From Streptomyces sp. TLI_053 (GTDB lineage Bacteria; Actinomycetota; Actinomycetes; Streptomycetales; Streptomycetaceae), in NCBI RefSeq assembly GCF_900105395.1, contig NZ_LT629775.1, positions 8,211,501 through 8,275,500 of the forward strand: DNA of 64,000 nt, read 5' to 3'. Under the pieces are notes generated by a model. It saw nothing but the letters and a program-made list of their open reading frames with translations. It did no database searches and was not told the DNA's origin. The translations under genes were made by a program, and so were the position numbers. Of this stretch, positions 1-7,226 are shown piece by piece. Each line of letters opens with the position of its first letter. Position 1 is the stretch's first letter.

Positions 1-197
1 GCCGTCACCGCCCCGGCCGCCGGCGAGCCGCCGGACGAGCCGCCCGAACACCCGGCGGAAGCCAGCAGCCCGGCCAGCGCCAGCGCGACTGCCGCCGGAG
101 CGGGCCGGGGCGCGGCCGCGCGGGCCGCACCCGGGCGGCGTGAAGTCGTGGCTCGGGCCGTCGTCGCACGGTTCGGCACGCGGTCGTGGTTCGTCAT
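1..197 (-). CDS. Putative lipoprotein, 5' part only (runs off left edge)
   Basis: Reading leftwards from an ATG whose complement is at 195-197, an uninterrupted frame of 65 codons reaches the window edge. It begins MTNHDRVPNRATTARA, has a basic Arg-rich stretch, then a hydrophobic core (AAVALALAGLLASAGC) followed by a Ser/Gly spacer (SGGSSGGS). This is the layout of a bacterial lipoprotein signal peptide, with the lipidated Cys at about residue 50; Ser rather than Leu at -3 is slightly atypical. An AGAGG-like ribosome site lies just upstream of the ATG. The mature domain is outside the window, so the function (solute binding, enzyme or anchor) cannot be told. It is divergent from the ABC exporter, with about 256 bp between the two starts. 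Confidence 0.6.
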   Translation of the reverse strand, partial: MTNHDRVPNRATTARATTSRRPGAARAAAPRPAPAAVALALAGLLASAGCSGGSSGGSPAAGAVT

Positions 198-453
198 CGT
201 CGAGGCGCCTCTCTGGGCCGGACGGGCCCGGAGCACCGCTCCACGGGCCCGCAAGGGGGAGCGATCGCCACCGTATGCGCCGGTCACCGCCACCGCGCGC
301 CCTGCGGCGGCCCGCTGGCCCGAACGGGCCCACCCGTCAGCCACCCGGCCCGGCCCCGGTCGCGCCACCACCGCCGCGGCCCGCACCATACCCGGCCCCT
401 ACCGGCGGCCGAGTAGGGTGCCGACCGCCCGACCGACGGAAGGGGACACCGAG
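198..453. promoter_or_regulatory. Divergent intergenic region, lipoprotein / ABC exporter
   Basis: About 256 bp between two divergent starts. Long open frames cross it, but they have no ribosome site and do not resemble an ABC ATPase upstream of the GTG at 454. A GGAAGGGGA ribosome site at 438-446 precedes that GTG. No convincing -35/-10 pair was recognised. Confidence 0.4.
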
Positions 454-1449
454 GTGCTGCTGCGCTGCGAAGCCGTGGGCAAACGCTACGGACGGGGCCG
501 CTGGATCCTGCGCGACGTCGACCTGAGCCTCGCACCCGGCGACGTCCTCGCCGTCCTCGGCGCCAACGGCTCCGGCAAATCCACCCTGCTCCGGATCCTG
601 GCCGGCGTCGCCCGCCCCACCACCGGCCGCCGCACCGGACCGGTCACCGCCCGAGGGGCCGCCGTCGGCTACGTCCCCGACCGCTTCACCGCCCCCGACC
701 GCCTCACCGCCGTCTCCCTCCTCACCCACCTCGGCCGCATCCGCGGACTGACCACCACCACCGCCCGGGACCGCGCCGGCCGGCTGCTGGACCGGCGCGC
801 CCTCGCCGGCGGCCCGGACGCGGAGCTACGCACCCTCTCCAAGGGCAACGCCCGGAAGGTCGCGCTCGCGCAGGCCCTGCTCGTGCCGCCCGACCTCCTC
901 GTCCTCGACGAACCGTGGTCCGGCCTCGACGCCGCCGCCCACACCGCGCTCGCCGGGATCCTCGCCGAGGTGGCCGCCGCCGGCGGGGCGGTGGTGTTCA
1001 CGGACCACCGCGAAGCCCTCGCCCGGACCCACGCCACCGCCGTGCACACCGTCGCCGGCGGCCGGGTCGGTCGTCGGGCCGGCCCCGTCGCGGCGGCGGG
1101 GGACCTGTCGGCGCTGGTGGTCCTCACCCGCCCGGGCGGGGCCGACCCTGCCGGTGTCCGCGACTTTCCCGGCGTCCCCGACCTCCCCGACCTCCCCGAC
1201 CTCCCCGGTGTCCCCGACCTCCCCGGGGTCCTCGGCCTCCCGGGCGTCCTCGCCGCCGAGCGCCGCGGGGCCGAACTCCACCTCCGGGTGGACCCGTCCA
1301 GGACCGACGCCGTCCTGCTCGCCGTCCTGCGCGACCACTGGTCCGTACGAGCCGTCACCCGGCCGGAGTCCGAAGCGGCCGTCGCGTCCCGACCGGTCGC
1401 CGCCCCCCGCCCGTCCGCCGAGCCCACCCCGAGGTCCACCGCCCGATGA
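454..1449 (+). CDS. ABC transporter ATP-binding protein
   Basis: ATPase subunit of an ABC-2-type exporter, 331 aa from GTG 454, chosen because a GGAAGGGGA ribosome site sits just before it and ABC homology begins at once (LLRCEAVGKRYG). Walker A is GANGSGKST, Walker B is LLVLDEP, and the switch His is in FTDHRE. The signature loop reads LSKGNARK instead of LSGGQ, a variant seen in single-domain ABC-2 ATPases. Beyond residue ~220 the protein has a proline-rich tail made of DLP/GVP repeats (DFPGVPDLPDLPDLPG) and a less conserved C-terminal region, so it is longer than a minimal ATPase. Its TGA overlaps the ATG of the permease by 4 bp, indicating a coupled two-gene exporter of unknown substrate. 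Confidence 0.85.
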   Translation: MLLRCEAVGKRYGRGRWILRDVDLSLAPGDVLAVLGANGSGKSTLLRILAGVARPTTGRRTGPVTARGAAVGYVPDRFTAPDRLTAVSLLTHLGRIRGLTTTTARDRAGRLLDRRALAGGPDAELRTLSKGNARKVALAQALLVPPDLLVLDEPWSGLDAAAHTALAGILAEVAAAGGAVVFTDHREALARTHATAVHTVAGGRVGRRAGPVAAAGDLSALVVLTRPGGADPAGVRDFPGVPDLPDLPDLPGVPDLPGVLGLPGVLAAERRGAELHLRVDPSRTDAVLLAVLRDHWSVRAVTRPESEAAVASRPVAAPRPSAEPTPRSTAR

Positions 1450-2102
1450 CCGCCCTCGTCCGCTACCGGCTCACCACGCTGCTGCTCTCCCAGCGCTACC
1501 TCGCCCCGCTGCTCCTGTTCACCGCCCTCGTCACCGTGCTCACCAGCAACGACACCGGCCCGCTCACCGCCACCCACGCGGCCTCCGGCCTGGCGATGCT
1601 GCTCGCCGCCACCTGGCTCACCACGGCGCTCGCCGGGCTCGAGGACCCGACCCACCGGGCGGTGGTGACGGCCGCCGCCGGCGGACACCGCCGCCTGGCC
1701 ACCGGGACCGTCCTCGCCGCGCTGGTGGTCTGCCTGCCCCTCACCGTCCTCGGCCTGGTCCTGCCGCTGCTCGTCGGCACCCACGACCCCACCCCCGCCG
1801 ATCTGCTCCTGGGCGCCGAGGCCCAGCTCACCTGTGGCTGCACCGGCGCAGCCGTCGGCCTGCTCGCCGCCCGGCCGGTGGTCCGGCGGCAGGGGTACGG
1901 ACTGCTGCTCGCCCTCGTGCTGCTGCTCGTGCTGACCCTCGGCAAGGGCCTGCCGCCGGTGAACCTCCTGCTCACCCGGCTCTCCGGCCACCACCGGTCG
2001 GCGGAGCTGGTCGGCTCGACCGGTCTGCTGCTCGCGCTCGCGGCAGCTCTGCTCGGGGCGGCGGCAGTGGTGGCGCACGCCGTCGCGGTCCGACGGGACT
2101 GA
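1446..2102 (+). CDS. ABC transporter membrane subunit
   Basis: 218 aa hydrophobic protein starting in an ATGA overlap with the ATPase gene. About six membrane segments are visible (for example YLAPLLLFTALVTVL, GLAMLLAATWLTTALAG, TVLAALVVCLPLTVLGLVLPLLVG, YGLLLALVLLLVLTLG and LLLALAAALLGAAAVVAHAVAV). No substrate-binding domain is present. Size, context and overlap make it the permease partner of the upstream ATPase. A 14-bp palindrome follows the stop at 2107-2120 and may form a weak terminator stem. The substrate cannot be inferred. Confidence 0.8.
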   Translation: MTALVRYRLTTLLLSQRYLAPLLLFTALVTVLTSNDTGPLTATHAASGLAMLLAATWLTTALAGLEDPTHRAVVTAAAGGHRRLATGTVLAALVVCLPLTVLGLVLPLLVGTHDPTPADLLLGAEAQLTCGCTGAAVGLLAARPVVRRQGYGLLLALVLLLVLTLGKGLPPVNLLLTRLSGHHRSAELVGSTGLLLALAAALLGAAAVVAHAVAVRRD

Positions 2103-2604
2103 CCGGGCGGGATCTCCCGCGTCGGTCCTGCGCTCGCCCTGAGCCCGGTACCGCGTACGGCCCTGAGCCCCGCCCCGCGCCCGGCCCCGCCGCCCGGCCC
2201 CGCCGCCCGGTCCTGAGCCCGGCCCCGCCGCCCGGCCCCGCCGCCCGGCCCCGCCCGGTACCGGCTCGGTCGTGGCCCCAGAGGTCGCCGGGCGGGCGCT
2301 CCGCGCGCCCCGAACGCGCCCCGCGCGCTCCGCCGTCGGGGTGCCGACCGGCATGCCGCGACGGGCCCCGGGCGCAGCTCGGGCACGATCGTTCAGCCCA
2401 GCTGTCGCGGCCCTTAAGAATTCCTCGATGGACCGCACCCCCTCCGACCAGGCAGATTTCTGCCTGCCCGGATTACGGACGCCAGGACCGACACCAGGAC
2501 CCCGGCCCCGTCACCACCCTCCGGCCCTCCCGGGGGCCGCCACCGCCGGGCCTCGTCGGCCTGCCCACACCAGGCCGCCCCACCGTGCGTCAGGAGCCAC
2601 CGCC
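2103..2604. promoter_or_regulatory. Leader region of tdh-kbl with GC-rich repeats and an 18-bp palindrome
   Basis: About 500 bp without a supported gene. From ~2150 to 2260 it consists of reiterated CCCGGCCCCGCCGCC units. Nearer the gene, 2449-2466 reads CAGGCAGA-TT-TCTGCCTG, a perfect palindrome with 8-bp arms, preceded by an AT-richer stretch (CTTAAGAATTCC at about 2413-2424) that could be the promoter core. The palindrome could be an operator for a threonine- or glycine-responsive regulator. No riboswitch fold was recognised. Confidence 0.4.
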
Positions 2605-3633
2605 GTGAAGGCACTCGTCAAGCAGAAGGCCGAGCCGGGACTCTGGCTGATGGACGTCCCCACCCCGGCGATCGGCCCGGGCGAGGTGCTCATCAAGGTG
2701 CTGCGCACCGGCATCTGCGGCACCGATCTGCACATCCGCAAGTGGGACGGCTGGGCGCAGCAGGCGATCAGGACCCCGCTGGTGCTGGGCCACGAGTTCG
2801 TCGGCGAGGTCGCCGAGATCGGCGCCGGCGTCGCGGACATTGCCGTCGGCGACCTGGTCAGCGGTGAGGGGCACCTGGTCTGCGGCAAGTGCCGCAACTG
2901 CCTGGCCGGCCGCCGCCACCTCTGCCGCAACACCGTCGGCCTCGGCGTCAACCGCGACGGCGCCTTCGCCGAGTACGTCGCGCTGCCCGCCTCCAACGTC
3001 TGGGTGCACCGGGTCCCCGTCGACCTCGACGTCGCCGCGATCTTCGACCCGTTCGGCAACGCCGTGCACACCGCGCTGTCCTTCCCGCTGGTCGGCGAGG
3101 ACGTGCTGGTCACCGGCGCCGGCCCGATCGGCATCATGGCCGCCGCCGTCGCCAAGCACGCCGGCGCCCGCAACGTCATGATCACCGACGTCTCCCCGTA
3201 CCGCCTCGACCTCGCCCGCAAGGTCGGTGTCACGCTGGCGCTCAACGTCGCCGAGCACACCATCGAGGAGGGCCAGCAGAAGCTCGGCCTGCGCGAGGGC
3301 TTCGACGTCGGCCTGGAGATGTCCGGCCGGCCCGAGGCGATGCAGTCGATGATCGCCAACATGACCCACGGCGGGAAGATCGCCATGCTGGGCCTGCCCG
3401 CCGAGCAGTTCCCGATCGACTGGGCCTCCGTCGTCACCTCGATGCTCACCATCAAGGGCATCTACGGCCGCGAGATGTTCGAGACCTGGTACGCGATGTC
3501 CGTCCTCCTGGAGGGCGGCCTCGACCTCAGCCCCGTGATCACCGGTCGGTACGCCGCGACCGACTTCGAGGCCGCCTTCGACGAGGCGGCCGGCGGCCGC
3601 TGCGGCAAGGTCATCCTCGACTGGACCGCCTGA
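2605..3633 (+). CDS. tdh: L-threonine 3-dehydrogenase
   Basis: Zinc-dependent medium-chain dehydrogenase, 342 aa (E. coli Tdh is 341). It oxidises L-threonine with NAD+ to 2-amino-3-ketobutyrate in the cytoplasm. Start GTG 2605 follows a CAGGAG ribosome site at 2591-2596 and gives the family N-terminus (VKALVKQKAEPGLWL). Visible signatures are the catalytic zinc region GICGTDLHIRKWD with GHEFVGEV, the structural zinc Cys cluster (CGKCRNCLAGRRHLC), the nucleotide fold VTGAGPIGIMAAAVAKHAGA and the acid DVSPYR that favours NAD. It is followed after 38 bp by kbl, the next enzyme of the pathway. Identification is firm. Confidence 0.95.
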   Translation: MKALVKQKAEPGLWLMDVPTPAIGPGEVLIKVLRTGICGTDLHIRKWDGWAQQAIRTPLVLGHEFVGEVAEIGAGVADIAVGDLVSGEGHLVCGKCRNCLAGRRHLCRNTVGLGVNRDGAFAEYVALPASNVWVHRVPVDLDVAAIFDPFGNAVHTALSFPLVGEDVLVTGAGPIGIMAAAVAKHAGARNVMITDVSPYRLDLARKVGVTLALNVAEHTIEEGQQKLGLREGFDVGLEMSGRPEAMQSMIANMTHGGKIAMLGLPAEQFPIDWASVVTSMLTIKGIYGREMFETWYAMSVLLEGGLDLSPVITGRYAATDFEAAFDEAAGGRCGKVILDWTA

Positions 3634-3671
3634 GCACCCTCGCCGATCCGACGATCCGATTAGGAGCAGCT

Positions 3672-4865
3672 GTGTTCGACAACGTGCGCGACGAGGTCGC
3701 CGCCACCCTCGACGAGATCCGTGAGGCCGGCCTCTTCAAGCCGGAGCGCGTCATCGGCAGCCCGCAGAGCGCCGCCGTCACCGTCACCGCCGGCGGCACC
3801 CCGGGCGAGGTGCTCAACTTCTGCGCCAACAACTACCTCGGCCTCGCCGACCACCCCGAGGTGCTCGACGCCGCCAAGGACGCGCTCGACCGCTGGGGCT
3901 ACGGCATGGCGTCCGTGCGCTTCATCTGCGGCACCCAGGACGTGCACAAGCAGCTCGAGGACCGCCTCTCCGCGTTCCTCGGCCAGGAGGACACGATCCT
4001 CTACTCGTCCTGCTTCGACGCCAACGGCGGCGTCTTCGAGACCCTGCTCGACGAGCGCGACGCCGTCATCTCCGACGCCCTCAACCACGCGAGCATCATC
4101 GACGGCATCCGCCTGTGCAAGGCCCGCCGCCACCGCTACGCCAACCGCGACCTCGCCGACCTGGAGCAGCAGCTCAAGGAGAGCCAGGACGCCCGGCGCC
4201 GCCTGATCGTCACCGACGGCGTGTTCTCGATGGACGGCTACGTCGCCCCGCTGCGCGAGATCTGCGACCTCGCCGACCGCTACAACGCCATGGTGATGGT
4301 CGACGACTCGCACGCCGTCGGCTTCGTCGGCGCGGGCGGCCGCGGCACGCCGGAGCTGCACGGCGTCATGGACCGGGTCGACATCATCACCGGCACCCTC
4401 GGCAAGGCGCTCGGCGGCGCCTCCGGCGGCTACGTCGCCGCGCGCCGGGAGATCGTCGCGCTGCTGCGCCAGCGGTCGCGTCCGTACCTGTTCTCGAACT
4501 CGCTCGCGCCGGTCATCGCGGCCGCCTCGCTGAAGGTCCTCGACCTGGTCGAGAGCTCGAACGAGCTGCGGGAGCGGCTGGCGGCGAACACCGCGCTGTT
4601 CCGCTCGAGGATGACCGAGGCGGGCTTCGAGATCCTGCCCGGTGACCACCCGATCGCGCCGGTGATGATCGGCGACGCGGCGAAGGCCGGCCGGCTCGCC
4701 GAGCTGCTGCTGGAGCGCGGTGTGTACGTGATCGGCTTCTCGTACCCGGTCGTCCCGCACGGCCAGGCCCGGATCCGGGTCCAGCTCTCCGCCGCCCACA
4801 CCACCGAGGACGTCGAGCGCGCCGTCGCGGCCTTCGTGGACGCGCGCGCCGCGCTGGGGGAGTAG
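3672..4865 (+). CDS. kbl: Glycine C-acetyltransferase (2-amino-3-ketobutyrate CoA ligase)
   Basis: PLP enzyme of the alpha-oxoamine synthase family, 397 aa (E. coli Kbl is 398). It cleaves 2-amino-3-ketobutyrate with CoA to glycine and acetyl-CoA, completing threonine breakdown begun by Tdh. Start GTG 3672 follows TAGGAGCAG and gives VFDNVRDEVAATLDEI. Family marks include NFCANNYLGLADHPEV, the GTQDVHKQLE region, DDSHAVGFVG, and the PLP lysine in TGTLGKALGGASGGY. The pair forms a two-gene operon. A series of strong inverted repeats follows directly downstream. Confidence 0.95.
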   Translation: MFDNVRDEVAATLDEIREAGLFKPERVIGSPQSAAVTVTAGGTPGEVLNFCANNYLGLADHPEVLDAAKDALDRWGYGMASVRFICGTQDVHKQLEDRLSAFLGQEDTILYSSCFDANGGVFETLLDERDAVISDALNHASIIDGIRLCKARRHRYANRDLADLEQQLKESQDARRRLIVTDGVFSMDGYVAPLREICDLADRYNAMVMVDDSHAVGFVGAGGRGTPELHGVMDRVDIITGTLGKALGGASGGYVAARREIVALLRQRSRPYLFSNSLAPVIAAASLKVLDLVESSNELRERLAANTALFRSRMTEAGFEILPGDHPIAPVMIGDAAKAGRLAELLLERGVYVIGFSYPVVPHGQARIRVQLSAAHTTEDVERAVAAFVDARAALGE

Positions 4866-4943
4866 CCCTCCCGCGCCGCCGCGGTCACCGCTCCGGCGGC
4901 GGCCACCGGGAACGGTCCCTGCCGTGGCCCTTCCCCCTCGATC

Positions 4944-4983
4944 GCCCGTGGCACGTCCGCTCGGAACCGGACGTGCCACGGGC
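4944..4983. terminator. Inverted repeat after kbl, 16-bp perfect arms
   Basis: Arms at 4944-4959 and 4968-4983 (left arm GCCCGTGGCACGTCCG) are perfect reverse complements around an 8-nt loop, about 80 bp after the kbl stop. This is a likely transcription terminator, although no U-tract follows, as is common in streptomycetes. Confidence 0.6.
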
Positions 4984-4992
4984 TCCCGAACC

Positions 4993-5036
4993 GCTGTGCG
5001 ATGTCGGCGGGGCCGGCCCCGCCGACATCGCACAGC
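4993..5036. repeat. 44-bp perfect palindrome without loop
   Basis: The 22-bp left half (starting GCTGTGCGATGTCGGCGG) is followed immediately by its exact reverse complement ending CGACATCGCACAGC. It lies 9 bp beyond the previous hairpin. It can form a cruciform or a very stable hairpin and may act as a bidirectional terminator. Confidence 0.7.
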
Positions 5037-5066
5037 ACCAAGACCACCTGCCCCACCCTCCCGCCG

Positions 5067-5105
5067 CGGGAGTGGGAAGTCGGCCCGACCGACTTCCCAC
5101 TCCCG
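5067..5105. repeat. Inverted repeat, copy 1 of AGTGGGAAGTCGG stem
   Basis: 17-bp perfect arms at 5067-5083 and 5089-5105 around a 5-nt loop; the core stem is AGTGGGAAGTCGG / CCGACTTCCCACT. The same core stem recurs at 5463-5499, just before the LysR gene, with a different loop. Confidence 0.7.
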
Positions 5106-5264
5106 TTCGCGGTTTCCGGAGCCGGGGCCTTGCCGTCCGCGCTCGCCCGCCGTGCTGCGCCGCTTCCTGCTTCCTTCCCTTCCTGGCTCCTCTCCTTCCT
5201 GCCTTCCAGCTGTCCGTCCGTCCTTCCTGCACCCCTTCGCTCCCTCACCGCTTCTCCGAGGCCC

Positions 5265-5295
5265 GCACTTTGCAAAGTCACACTTTGCAAAGTGC
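5265..5295. promoter_or_regulatory. Paired ACTTTGCAAAGT palindromes, set 1
   Basis: Two perfect 12-bp palindromes (ACTTTGCAAAGT) lie almost in tandem within this 31-bp block, separated by a few bases. The whole block is the exact reverse complement of 5352-5382, and both blocks are followed by the same GCCGAGAGAGG flank. Spacing of about 1.5 helical turns between centres suggests cooperative binding of a dimeric regulator. The candidate is the LysR protein encoded just downstream or an unlinked factor. Confidence 0.6.
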
Positions 5296-5351
5296 CGAGA
5301 GAGGGCGATCCCCTTGATTCCCGGGCGATCGGCCCCCTCGCCCCCCTTCCC

Positions 5352-5382
5352 GCACTTTGCAAAGTGTGACTTTGCAAAGTGC
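5352..5382. promoter_or_regulatory. Paired ACTTTGCAAAGT palindromes, set 2 (mirror of set 1)
   Basis: 31-bp block identical to the reverse complement of 5265-5295, carrying two further ACTTTGCAAAGT palindromes. It lies about 185 bp upstream of the LysR start. Confidence 0.6.
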
Positions 5383-5462
5383 CGAGAGAGGTGGTGAGAG
5401 GGCCGAGAGAGGGTGGTCCGGGCACGGGACGGGGTTGCCCGAGTCCTGCGCGCGGTGTTGCC

Positions 5463-5499
5463 CGGAGTGGGAAGTCGGCGGGGCCGACTTCCCACTCCG
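5463..5499. repeat. Inverted repeat, copy 2 of AGTGGGAAGTCGG stem
   Basis: 16-bp perfect arms at 5463-5478 and 5484-5499 around loop CGGGG. The stem core is the same as at 5067-5105. It lies ~65 bp upstream of the LysR start and so could act as a terminator isolating the LysR promoter. Confidence 0.65.
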
Positions 5500-5553
5500 C
5501 TGTCACTCCCGACCGGTTCGTCACCCCCGCCCCGGCGGCCCCGCCGACGCTGG

Positions 5554-5559
5554 CAGAAT
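5554..5559 (+). promoter_or_regulatory. -10 box CAGAAT for a leaderless LysR transcript
   Basis: CAGAAT lies 6 nt before GTG 5566, with no ribosome site between, the layout expected when the transcript starts at the start codon. No clear -35 is seen. Confidence 0.5.
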
Positions 5560-5565
5560 TGGCCT

Positions 5566-6477
5566 GTGATCGACGCGAGACGGCTGCGGACCCTGCGAGC
5601 GGTGGCGGACCACCGGACGGTGACCGCGGCCGCGGCCGCGCTCTACCTCACCCCCTCCGCCGTCTCGCAACAGCTGGCTGCGCTGGAGCAGGAGACCGGC
5701 CACCACCTGCTCGCCCGCGAGGGCCGTGGCGTGCGGCTCACGGCGGCCGGGGAGATCCTGCTCGGTCACGCCGACGCCGTCCTCGCCCAGCTCGAACGGG
5801 CCGAGGCCGATCTCGCCGCCTACAGCGCGGGCGTCTCCGGCGAGGTCACCGTGGCCTCCTTCGCCACCGGCATCTCCCTCGTCCTCGCGCCCGCCATCGG
5901 CACGCTCGCCACCCGTGCCCCGGGCGTCCGCCTCAAGGTGCTCGACGCCGAGGGCGACGCCAGCCTGCCGATGCTGCTCGACGGTCGGGCCGACCTCGCC
6001 GTGGCGGTCGAGTACCGCGGTGCCCCGCGTGCCGACGACGCCCGGCTCACCCGCGTCCCGCTCTACGCCGAGCCCTTCGAGGCCGTTCTTCCGCTCGCCC
6101 ACCCGCTGGCCTCGGCCGAGGGCCCGATCGCGATGGCCGACCTCGGCGACGAACCGTGGATCGGCCCCTACCCGGGCAACCCGTGTCACGACGTGGTGCT
6201 GCTGGCCTGCGAGCACGCGGGCTTCCAGCCGCGCCTGGTGCACTCCTCCGACGACTTCCGCGCCGTCGTCGCCCTCGCCTCGGCCGGTGCCGGGGTGGCC
6301 CTGGTCCCGCGCTCGGCCCTCCTCGGTGTCGACCTCGCGCAGGTCGCCGTCCGTCCCGTCGACAGCGCCCTCGCCACCCGCAGGGTCTTCGCCGCCGTCC
6401 GCGCCGGCGCCGACGGGCACCCGCTCATCCGCCCGGTCCTCGACGCGCTCGCCGAAGCCGCCCCGACCACCCTCTGA
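5566..6477 (+). CDS. LysR-family transcriptional regulator
   Basis: 303 aa DNA-binding regulator. Residues ~1-60 form the LysR winged HTH (IDARRLRTLRAVADHRTVTAAAAALYLTPSAVSQQL split across the helix-turn-helix). Residues ~88-300 form the periplasmic-binding-protein-like effector domain (GEVTVASFATGISLVLAPAI; LLDGRADLAVAV; VALASAGAGVALVPRSAL). Start GTG 5566 is preferred over earlier in-frame starts because homology begins there and a -10 box sits 6 nt upstream. It follows tdh-kbl in the same direction but is separated by many palindromes, so it probably has its own promoter. Regulation of tdh-kbl or of itself through the ACTTTGCAAAGT sites is possible but unproven. The effector is unknown. 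Confidence 0.85.
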   Translation: MIDARRLRTLRAVADHRTVTAAAAALYLTPSAVSQQLAALEQETGHHLLAREGRGVRLTAAGEILLGHADAVLAQLERAEADLAAYSAGVSGEVTVASFATGISLVLAPAIGTLATRAPGVRLKVLDAEGDASLPMLLDGRADLAVAVEYRGAPRADDARLTRVPLYAEPFEAVLPLAHPLASAEGPIAMADLGDEPWIGPYPGNPCHDVVLLACEHAGFQPRLVHSSDDFRAVVALASAGAGVALVPRSALLGVDLAQVAVRPVDSALATRRVFAAVRAGADGHPLIRPVLDALAEAAPTTL

Positions 6478-6485
6478 CCTCTGCC

Positions 6486-6510
6486 GGGGCGCCGCTGCTC
6501 GCGGCGCCCC
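6486..6510 (+). terminator. Hairpin after LysR gene
   Basis: GGGGCGCCGC (6486-6495), a 5-nt loop TGCTC and GCGGCGCCCC (6501-6510) form a perfect 10-bp stem 8 bp after the LysR stop. Confidence 0.7.
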
Positions 6511-6525
6511 GGGCGGCCTCGGCCC

Positions 6526-6567
6526 GTGTCCGCACTTTGCAAAGTGCACTTTGCAAAGTGCGGACAC
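6526..6567. promoter_or_regulatory. 42-bp perfect palindrome containing two ACTTTGCAAAGT sites, set 3
   Basis: The block runs from GTGTCCGCACTTTGC through to GCAAAGTGCGGACAC and equals its own reverse complement. It holds two overlapping-spaced ACTTTGCAAAGT palindromes, bringing the total to six copies around the LysR gene. It may be an operator for the next gene or a second terminator. Confidence 0.6.
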
Positions 6568-6677
6568 AGGGCGAAGGTGGTGGCTCGGGCAACCCGGTGC
6601 CCGCAACCCGCTGCCCGCAGCCCGCGACGACGGGCGCGGGGTACCTCGGGGCGGGCGAGGGACGGGCAAGGGGCGGC

Positions 6678-6725
6678 GGGCCTCCGGGCGGGGCCTCCGG
6701 GCGGGGCCTCCGGGCGGGGCCTCCG
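6678..6725. repeat. 13-bp tandem repeat, about four copies
   Basis: Reiteration of GGGCCTCCGGGCG in the gap before the small hypothetical gene. The copies are near perfect, which suggests recent slippage. No coding function is apparent. Confidence 0.6.
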
Positions 6726-6784
6726 GCGGACGACGACGAGCGCCAGGGACGACGATCGACGGACGACAGGACGGGTGGTGCCGG

Positions 6785-7105
6785 GTGGGGTTCCTGGGGG
6801 AGAGCTGGCGGTTGGTGCGGGAGGGGGAGGAGCTCGGTGAGATCGTGATCGACGATGCGGACTTCCCGTGGCTGCACGGGCGGTTCGTGCCGACGGCGGC
6901 GTTCGGAGAGGTCCGGCCGTGGTTCGAGGAGTCGTCGGCGCTGCTGGAGGCGGAGGAGTACGAGCGGTTCGACGCGAGCTACGAGCGGATCGCCGGTGCG
7001 CTGTCGCTGCTGGCGCCGACGGGGCCGGTGGCCGAGTTCCTGCTGCACGTCGACGGCGGGCGCGCCTGGTTCCGGTGGAGCGACGAGCCGTTCGGCGAGG
7101 CCTGA
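6785..7105 (+). CDS. Conserved hypothetical protein, 106 aa
   Basis: Small acidic soluble protein (VGFLGESWRLVREGEELG ... DDADFPWLHGRFVPTAAF ... AEFLLHVDGGRAWFRWSDEPF). The upstream in-frame part is low-complexity GC repeat, so GTG 6785 is the likeliest start although only a weak AGGA lies before it. Aromatic residues and the ordered strand-like segments argue for a real folded protein, but I recognise no domain and no signal peptide. It is flanked by the LysR regulator and the RiPP-like locus; a link to either is not evident. Confidence 0.6.
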   Translation: MGFLGESWRLVREGEELGEIVIDDADFPWLHGRFVPTAAFGEVRPWFEESSALLEAEEYERFDASYERIAGALSLLAPTGPVAEFLLHVDGGRAWFRWSDEPFGEA

Positions 7106-7226
7106 CCGCCGCTCCCGGGCGTGATGTTGGCATTATCCGGGCACGTTCGACCTCTTGCCGGTGTCCGACCGGAGCGTCAGCATGAGGGCACCGCAGTGGT
7201 GTGCCGCCGGAGGGGGGATCCCGTCG

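Noticed and set aside
6678..6725. Possible operator iterons upstream of the 106-aa protein
   Set aside because: The 13-bp units are pure GC reiteration lacking dyad symmetry and resemble slippage repeats.
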